Positions 56,191 through 64,000 of a stretch of DNA of 64,000 nt are shown one piece after another. Source of the DNA: Maratus speciosus. Lineage: Eukaryota; Arthropoda; Arachnida; Araneae; Salticidae. The stretch covers positions 598,661,038 to 598,725,037 of the forward strand of contig OZ010786.1 in NCBI GenBank assembly GCA_963932465.1, written 5' to 3'. The stretch's first letter is position 1. Every line of letters begins with the position of its first letter. The position numbers and the translations under genes were made by a program. Below the pieces are notes generated by a model. The model was given only the letters and a program-made list of their open reading frames with translations. It had not been told where the DNA came from and ran no database searches.

Positions 56191-57845
56191 GACTATATTT
56201 GCGTGAGTTAGAACTCGGACAAATAGACAGCTGACAGACAAATCCAACTCATAAACACTTTTAAGTTGGAAAGTGTTGAAAAGAAACATCCTTAAAAAGA
56301 GCATGTAGATAAAAAAGGTAAAAATTTTATTTTTCAGAGGAAAAATTTGAAAAATAGAAGCTCTGAAATTCCATATATTTGACATTATATCCTATATTTA
56401 CGTGGGTTAGAACTCGTACAAACCGACAGACTCATAGACAAATCAGATTCTAACACTTTTCAACATAATGTTAGAAAGTGTTGAAAAGAAGCATCCTTCA
56501 AGAAAAGCATATAGAAAAAAGTCTAAAAATTTTATTTATCAGTGGAGAAATTTGGAAAATGCATATGCTTTCCAATTACGTAGGTTTGACATTAGATACT
56601 ATATTTACGTGAGTTACAACTCGGACAAACAGACGGACTGACAGACAAATCAGACTCAAACACTTTTCAATTTATGCTAGAAAGTGTTGAAAAGAAACAT
56701 CCTTCAAGAAGAGCATATAGAAATAAATGTAAAAAATTTGTTTTTCAGAGGAGAAATTTGAAAAATGCAGATGCTTTCCAATTCCGTAGGTTCGACATTA
56801 GATACTATATTTACGTGAGTTAGAACTGAGACAAACAAACATACTGGCAGACAAATGGGACTCATAAACACTTTTCAACTTATGTTGGAAAGCGTTGAAA
56901 AGAAACATCCTTCAAGAAGAGCACATAGAAAAGAAGGTAAAAATTTTATTTTTTAACAGAGAAATTTCAAAAATACGGGCGCTTCCCAAACCCGAAGGCT
57001 CGACATTAGAGACGATATTTACGAGAGTTAGAACTCGTACAAACAGACGGACTGACAGACAAATTGGATTCATAAACACCTTTTAACTTAGGTTGGAAAG
57101 CGTTGAAAAGAAACACCCTTCAAGAAGAGCATATAGAAAGAAGTCTAAAAATTTTATTTATCAGTGGAGAAATTTGAAAAATGCTACTTTCCAATTACTT
57201 AGGTTTGACATTAGATACTATATTTACGTGAGTTAGAACTGTGACAAACAGACATACTAACTGACAAATCGGACTCATAAACACTTTTCAGCTTATGTTG
57301 GAAAGCGTTGAAAAGAAACATCTTTCAAGAAGAGCACATAGAAAAGAAAGTAAACATTTTATTTTTTAACTGAGAAATTTGAAAAAAACGAGAGCTTTTC
57401 AATCCCGAAAGTTCGACATTAGAGACTACATTTACGAGAGTTAGAACTCGGACAAACAAACAGACTGACAGACAAATAGGATTCATAAACACCTTTCAAC
57501 TTATGTTGGAAAGCGTTGAAAAGAAACATCCTTCAAGAAGAGCATATAGAAAAAAGGTAATAATTTTACTTTTCAGAGGAGAAATTTGAAAAATACAGAT
57601 GTTTTCCAATCTAGTAAGTCTGACATTAGAGACTATATTTACGTTACGTGAGTTAGAACTCGTACAAACAGACAGACGGACAGACGAATCGGACTCATAA
57701 CCGCTTTTCAACATATGTTGGAAAGTGTTCAAAAGAAGCATTTTTCAAGAAGAGCATATAGAAAAAAAGGTAAAAATTATTTTTTTTTATAGGAGAATTT
57801 TGAAAAATACCGATACTTTCCAAGCCTGTAGGTTTGACATTAGAA
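56191..57845 (+). repeat. 206-bp tandem array, about eight units
   Basis: Units begin ACTATATTTACGTGAGTTAG and contain AACTCGGACAAACAGACGGA, CTGACAGACAAAT, CATAAACACTTTTCAAC, TTGGAAAGCGTTGAAAAGAA, ACATCCTTCAAGAAGAGCA and GAGGAGAAATTTGAAAAA. Starts of GAGTTAGAACT-type words lie near 56205, 56407, 56612, 56819, 57027, 57233, 57439 and 57651. Copy 1 of the duplication has only one unit (36983-37190). Confidence 0.92.
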
Positions 57846-58628
57846 AGGGGAATTTACAGTCTGACTGATTAAGAGCCTTAAATTAAAGGATTTGTAGTAG
57901 AATTTTTAATATTAATTAGATTAATTAAATTTATTGTTGTTGTTAGGTTTCGATAAATCTTAATTGTGAAGAAAAATTATATTTTAAGTGGCTTGCTAAA
58001 CGAAGACATAAGCAAAATTATAGATTAAGTTAATTAGCAATATCTAGCTACCAAATAAAATAGGTTATTATAACAACAAAGCATGATGTTTTGAATTATA
58101 ATTTTTAGCAAATATGGTATATTCGACTAAATTAATATCAGTTTTCTTTTTTATGCAACTAAACGCATAGCAATTATCGAAAACCCCGTGCTGATATTAA
58201 TTATAATGACATATAGAACAATATTTTAAAGTTAGTAGAGGCGAGATTCACTAAGTCAATTAAGAAGAACTCAAGAAAATGTTCTGTTCATAAAATTAAA
58301 AGGCAATTTTCAAAATATAAAAAAATATTTCTGAGAAACAAATAATGGCCGCATAATCCATTTTTCGCGCGTCTGACCGGAAATTATGTTTTTATTTTGG
58401 AATTGCTAATGATCAAAATTAAGATAATTAATCTTGGCCGATCAATAAACACTGACAGAATACTACTCGAACAAAATTTGCTGCTCAAAACCTTTAATTA
58501 TTATGAATTCTTTATAAACTTTTATGATGTCCTCCGATTTTCTAATATGCCTTCTAAGCTGTAAATTACGATAGCTGCTCTATAATCAGTTGGGGTTTAT
58601 AAGGTTTAACTTAATTTTTTTTTATATA

Positions 58629-59622
58629 TATGCGTTCCATAAGTTATGAAAAGCACACTTTAGACTATTAAAAAACACCTGCCAACTCGGCCTACAGGCA
58701 CGGGTAGATTTCGAAGTTAAGTATTAATTTCACCAACAAAAACTAAATCAAGATTAGAGATAAACCAGTTTAACAATTTTACATCGCCTCTTTTGACGAA
58801 TTCTAATTTCATTTTTCTCTAAGAGATGGTTTTATCAGAACCATGTTAATACAATATTTTTTTCTTCAACCCCCTTTTTTTTTTTTTCCTTTAAGAGTTG
58901 GTTCTATCAAAAACTTTTTAATATAAAAGTTGTAGATAATATTAGGAATATTTAGAATAAATCTAACCGGATTTGATATCTTGTGAATTGACGAACATAT
59001 GAATTTTTTTCTTCTTAAAACCCTAATTTTTTTCGCCCCTTGAGCCAACTTTTAATGATATCAAAAATCTGTCATATACATTTCTGGCCCTTTTCTCAGA
59101 AGCAATAATAACTTTAAACTGAGTTGATATGTATTATAATTAAGAAGTTATGGGAGTTTTTTCAGTTTTCACAAAACCCCTTCCTACTTCCACCCCGTTG
59201 GTCCGATTTTGCCCTTTAACGAACTTGACCGAGATTCCCTGCCCCTTGATTTTGTGTATCAGTTTGGAAAAGACGTTATCGCGCCGATAAAAAAGTAATA
59301 TATATATATATATATATATAGATATAGATACTATATAGTTTTGAACTGGGTTTGGTTTTGGGTTCTATATGGTTCTTGGCGTAAATCTGCAAAAAAATTA
59401 CAGAAATTCCAACATAGTGGACAATGTAATAGGTAGTATTTCTTACAAAATATACCTAAAAAATCGCAGAATAATATTAACCTTTTGTGATTCAACACTC
59501 CGATTTGAAAAAAATATTTACTAAGATGTTAGAGGAATTTCTTAGTCTGGAAATTCAAGGACCCGTACGAACCCTGAATGCGTTCCTTAAGTTATGAAAA
59601 GCACACTTTAGACTATTAAAAA
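58629..59622. repeat. About 0.95-kb insertion between 40-bp direct repeats
   Basis: AAGTTATGAAAAGCACACTT then TAGACTATTAAAAA occurs at about 58640-58672 and again at 59589-59621; copy 1 has it once (37985). Next to the second copy, ATCGCA.AATTATATTAACC...CTCCGATTTGAAAAA is also duplicated (59463-59516 and 59624-59673). This looks like unequal exchange or a retained insertion. The contents (58.68-59.45 kb) are unrecognised. Confidence 0.65.
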
Positions 59623-61393
59623 TATCGCATAATTATATTAACCCTTTGTGATTCAACAACTCCGATTTGAAAAATACTTACTCAGATGTTAGAATACGAC
59701 ATTTTAAGCATGTAAAAAATAATTTGTGAACAAAATGTGATTATGCTGAGACATAATATTGAATTTATTTAGTGATTGTGAACTGTGTTTTGATTTTACT
59801 ATTCAATAAACATTATTTGATCTCTAAATCGCTCTCCCGTCCTGAACCTGATCCTTGGTTTAATTATTGAATTAAGCACATGTTTTTCAGTTTATTTTCA
59901 GTATTTTATAAAATGAGATGTAGCTCTAATTATTTTAACCAAGCAAATATCAATAATGTAATCTTTCTCAAACACGGATTTAAATCTGAAATTATCAAAT
60001 ACATTTTTACAAACAGTTTTAAATGCTTTCCCAGAAAATACTGTATTAAGTTATCACACAGTTTAAAGCTCTAAATGCAGTCATAAACAAAGAAACACAT
60101 TATACTCTAAGAAGTTTTAATTCAAATCCTTTAGTATATTTTTTCCCGAAAAAAAAATTGAACAATAAAACATTTCTTTTATTCTGAAAAGGAATTTAAA
60201 ATTCTCTTTGAAAGTAGTACATAGATATTCTATAAAGAGATGTTTGGCGTACAGGATTTGCTCAGCATTTAAGGCTATTTATGTTTCAATAAATATACAA
60301 TACAAGTATTATAATATGTTTTAGACTTTTTTTTAATGGCAACTTAAGTATATCTTGTAATCGCATACTTTTAAAGATCTAAATATCTAAAATATATTAT
60401 ATGAACTTTAAAAATGTATATAATTTCTCTAATTAAATTCAATCCCAAGAAACTGCTACTTCTACTTTCAATTCTAATAATTATTGGCTCTCTCATTTTC
60501 AAAACGAAGTGACGTATTTGTATAAATAAACATCAATTAGTTATTAAAATATTCTCTGATGAAGAGCTTGGAAAAGCTTGAAAGTACTAAGAAGTTTTAA
60601 ATAAAATGCGTATTTTTAACTTGTAACATCTCTTTTATTATTTTAGTCACCTTTTAAGTAAAACATTGAACTTTTTAAAGTTCATATATCATATTTTATG
60701 TTTTAATCAACGTGAAACATTGCGCTTTGTCTTATGTTATTATATAGATCCTAATAACTTTTAAAAGAACTTTTGAAATTGTGAGCTGCATTAAAAACAA
60801 AAAAAGAAAATCTTCGTAAAATCATATTTTATCATCGTATAATAAAATAAATATTTTTGCAAAAAAATTTTTAAAAATGTATGCTGTATCGAAATTGTTT
60901 ATCTTATGATAAATTCATTATTTTTTTTTTATTTCCGTATTTGTTTCAAACGCTTTCTGAGCGTATGTCCATACACGTATGTGAAAAAGAATAAACATGA
61001 TATTTTAAATATAGTTTAACCTAGACATCAAGAAAGTTTACAGTGATTTACATAGTTAAAAAAAGGAATGTTATTAGTTTAGGAAATATTAAATGTTATT
61101 AGTTTAATACAAAAATACAATTTCGAATATAATAACGAGCTTAATGTTATTAAACATATTTAATAATCCAAGAAAGAATTTCCAACATTTTTCAGATACC
61201 GTTTGCCATTCGCATGGCATCATACAATGAACAATTAGATCCTAATTGCTACACTGTTATAAAATAAAGACTCATCTAAAAAAATAGCATCTTTCATACA
61301 AAGTAATCACCAATCGCAGTCAAATAAAATGTGATGACTTTTTTTTGTTCAAGTTTAAATGTAATTTATACAAGGTGCAATATGTTATCTATC

Positions 61394-62103
61394 GCCGACC
61401 TTTAATTTCTCAACCGTTGGTCGCAGACATATAATTCCAATTACAAAAACGTTTTAAATGAGGTAAATATAGATGCTGTGACATTATTTAAAATAAAAAA
61501 TCAATTTGATAAAAATTACGAAAACTAACTTTTTATACGGTCCCCCAGTTCCTATAGTTATATTTAGTAAAAGTTTACACATATCATAACAGATATAACA
61601 CAAAAAGTTTGACATCTGTAATACAAAAATTGACACAGTTATTAAATTTCAAAGTTTGAGATTTTTGAACATGATTTTGTCTTTTATTGAGGGATCAGTT
61701 AAAAGATGAATTAAAGTAATTCGAGATCAAAATCAGGGTGCAATGTCCTTTTTATGGCGAAACCACCTTTAGCCGGTATCGTCGGTACGTTTAAATGTTG
61801 TTAGACCCATAAAAGTTAGCTCAAATTTTTAGATGAAATAATCCTATTTGGTGATTCCCGTATTAGGCGATACCGGCTAAAGGTGGTTTTTCCGTAAAAA
61901 GGACATTGTACTCTGATTTTGATCTCGAATTACATTAATTCATCTTTTAACTGATCCCTCAATGAAAGACAAAATCAAGTGGAAAAATCTCAAACTTTGA
62001 AATTTAATAACTGTGCCAATTTTTGTAGTACAGATGTCAAACTTTTTGTGTTATATCTGTTATGATATGTGTAAACTTTTACTAAATATAACTAGGACTT
62101 CCC
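61394..62103. mobile_element. Long foldback element, 238-bp arms, 85-bp loop
   Basis: Left inner arm about 61543-61781 and right arm 61867-62103 are inverted copies. Landmarks: CCTATAGTTATATTTAGT, AAGTTTACACATATCATAAC, AGATATAACACAAAAAGTTT, AGTTATTAAATTTCAAAGTT, TGAGGGATCAGTTAAAAGAT, TTCGAGATCAAAATCAG, AAGGACATTG/CAATGTCCTT and CACCTTTAGCCGGTATCG. The outer left part (61394-61542) matches the ends of the element at 49417; its right counterpart is missing, so the copy is truncated on the right. A transcript would form a long hairpin. Confidence 0.85.
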
Positions 62104-63060
62104 TCAGAGGGATTAGTCTGAGCGATATTGCTGAGAACATAGATTTAATAATAACATGTGGAAGCAAAGAAAATGAGATGTTATCTTTAATTGTCCATAT
62201 ACTGCGATAAATTGAAATGATGAAAATAAACGAATAGTAGAATTACAAAATTTTATATATAAATTCGTATACACTGTTTAAAAAAATTGGAAATCAAACC
62301 ATTCAAGACAGTCATGCATGGATATAAAATTGAAAGTACGCAATATATTAAAAGTAAAATAGAAAATAAAACACTAAATTATCTTATATCGGAATTTTAA
62401 CTGTATAAAATGATGTCAAGAGCTTAATCAGACGCTCCGCACCAATTTGAATAATTTTAAATGACAAATATATGATGTTATAAAGAATGGACTATACTTT
62501 ATACGGCAACATAAAGTACGACACAAGATCTGAATATATCGTCTGCATAACTTTTGAGCTGCCAAAGTGTCATTTGAAGTAATTTACAAATCCATACATA
62601 TTTATTCAGCAAATCATGCAAGCTAACATACGCCAATATGAACCCGATTATGAAATTTCACCAGAATAAATTAATATATAAAAAATCTACTAATGATAAT
62701 TGAGAATATGACCTTATGATAAAATGTCTAGAAAAATGAATCAGATAAAAAATTCATATCACATTTAAAACGGCACTTCCCTCTGTTAGTGGCCTTGGAG
62801 AGAGAGAGAAAAGCCTAGAGAAGGAACACTTTAACAAGTACTTTCGGGCAACCTACTCACTGTTTCATACAGGTCTTTATTCAATATTTACACAATTTAT
62901 TTAATGCTAGGTGGGTATCTATCAGTTTTGTTGCATTTAAATTGCAAGTTTTGCGGAGGAAATGCAGCATTATGAAATATTTAGAGTTGCTATACCTAAT
63001 AATTCCAAATTAATGGTAATTGAGATCGCTTTCCGTTAATTTCATCTTTTTAAATTTTAA
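62104..63060. other. AT-rich non-coding stretch
   Basis: No gene supported. A short GA-rich patch (GGAGAGAGAGAG, 62808) is the only local feature. Confidence 0.4.
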
Positions 63061-63067
63061 ATTTTTT

Positions 63068-63575
63068 AGAAACCATTCATAGGGACAATTGCATATTTTA
63101 AAACTAACCCGAAGCAAAATTTCAAGATTTTGGGCTCAGCAGTAACACAGAAATAGAAAATTTTCGAAAGTTTTTTGTTTCTGCACTGTTTTATATAGCG
63201 ACATTTTCAGAAATTGTTCTATTGCGAGAATTTACGTCATGATAAATACAGCCATGTAAATTTTCATGTTTATATTCCTAACAATTCCATGTACTTCGTT
63301 ACTTAGATCATCTTTAGATCTTTTTGCGATTTGTATAGTCTTTCGATTTTTTAGAGTTCGTTCTACAAAGAGCATTTACATCTTATAAATTACTACCATG
63401 CCAAAGTTCTAGTTTCTAACCCCAACAGTATCCCAAAAATTTCAGTATTCCAAATAAATCATAGTTTAGAACCTTTCTAGAAATTTTTACGTTTATCCGT
63501 CAAATTGAACCTTTTAGAGAGCGTTCATTACGAGTATTTACATCTTAAAAATAACCACCACACCAAATTTCTTCA
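63068..63575. repeat. Diverged tandem units around CATTTACATCTTA
   Basis: Three related stretches start near 63070, 63357 and 63523: (C/G)GTTCnTnnnnAGnATTTACATCTTA followed by AAnTnACnACnACnCCAAA-type sequence. Spacing varies (about 290 and 165), so this is an old, irregular repeat leading into the final dispersed repeat. Confidence 0.45.
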
Positions 63576-63579
63576 TTAA

Positions 63580-64000
63580 TATTAAGAAAACTATTGCATA
63601 CAAAAATATGAAAATCGATGGTATTATAGAGAAATGTTTGATCAACACGCTGATGCATACAGTTTTCAAATCGAGGAATTATTTTAAGAGATATTTAACG
63701 CTAAAGTTGGACAAAATCGTCCCATTAAAAAAGTTTTATTGGAGCAAAAACTATACATGGGAACTTAAATCATTTTTATATCATTTTATTCAATAGAAGA
63801 TCCCGGTGTGCAGATTCCATTAATTTCTTTTTAATTTGACTCATTTTTTGAGGTTTTATTTCTATTTAAAATTCAAATATTTAGCATTTCGACAGATATT
63901 TTTTTACATATTTTAGAAAATGGTATTAATTTAAACTGTTGCCAACTGTATAAATAGCGCAAACAATAATGTTTGCATCAAATAAAAAAAATATTTACAC
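63580..64000 (-). repeat. Dispersed repeat, inverted copy of 1264-1690
   Basis: See the partner entry. The copy runs to the window edge, so its outer end is not seen. A 62-codon ORF (63608-63796) within it is not conserved in the other copy. Confidence 0.75.

Larger units (their letters stand above)
55833..61372 (+). repeat. Segmental duplication, copy 2 (partner 35271-40520)
   Basis: Collinear with copy 1. It lacks the Helitron and the 450-bp foldback. Gained here: an eight-unit 206-bp tandem array and an insertion flanked by repeats at 58.6-59.6 kb. (TA)n at 59299-59322. Non-coding throughout. Confidence 0.88.

Overview
This is AT-rich eukaryotic DNA with no bacterial gene organisation, and it is packed with transposable elements. 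The mix points to an arthropod: mariner, Tc1, pogo-like and hAT elements, a Helitron, Penelope-like elements, Ty1/copia and Ty3/gypsy elements, tRNA-derived SINEs and many foldback MITEs. A chelicerate, perhaps a spider, is my best guess, but nothing in the sequence proves it. I see no conserved single-copy host gene. Many local ORFs are chance.

Layout: 0-2.4 kb holds a decayed HTH transposon piece, a copy of a repeat that recurs inverted at the far end of the window, a doubly palindromic MITE and a SINE. From 3.4 to 4.9 kb a 240-bp tandem duplication is split by a 1-kb TA-flanked element. From 5.9 to 11.4 kb there are hAT remnants, a 188-bp hAT MITE with perfect 8-bp target duplications, and a large inverted-repeat element carrying Penelope-type hammerhead-like motifs. 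A pogo-like element with a zinc-finger ORF lies at 12.7-13.8 kb. A satellite of about 145-bp monomers fills 14.7-17.3 kb and holds a SINE with 16-bp target duplications.

At 17.28-23.78 kb three insertions are stacked: a dead mariner contains a foldback element, which contains an intact Ty3/gypsy element (18345-23122). That gypsy copy has identical 216-bp LTRs, open gag and pol, and a canonical GGGAAAC slippery site. It is the only apparently functional element here. Then come a MITE, a deleted copia copy (26.2-27.4 kb), a full-length but decayed hAT (28.4-31.8 kb) and a TA-flanked element (31.8-33.5 kb).

A 5-kb segmental duplication links 35.27-40.52 kb with 55.83-61.37 kb in the same orientation. 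Copy 1 carries a Helitron that copy 2 lacks, giving an empty site. Copy 2 carries eight 206-bp tandem units where copy 1 has one. Between them lie a SINE with an AAT microsatellite, a second small patch of the 145-bp satellite interrupted by a TA element, an unrecognised repeat-protein ORF (44.6-45.8 kb), a decayed Tc1 element, a long-TIR element and two Penelope-like fragments. The window ends with a long foldback and the inverted partner of the repeat at 1.26 kb.

Functionally this is a nested insertion record rather than a set of cooperating genes. The points most worth pursuing are the live gypsy element, the hammerhead-like folds, the two cases of array growth in one of two related copies, the TA elements with iterated terminal motifs, and the unrecognised repeat-protein ORF.
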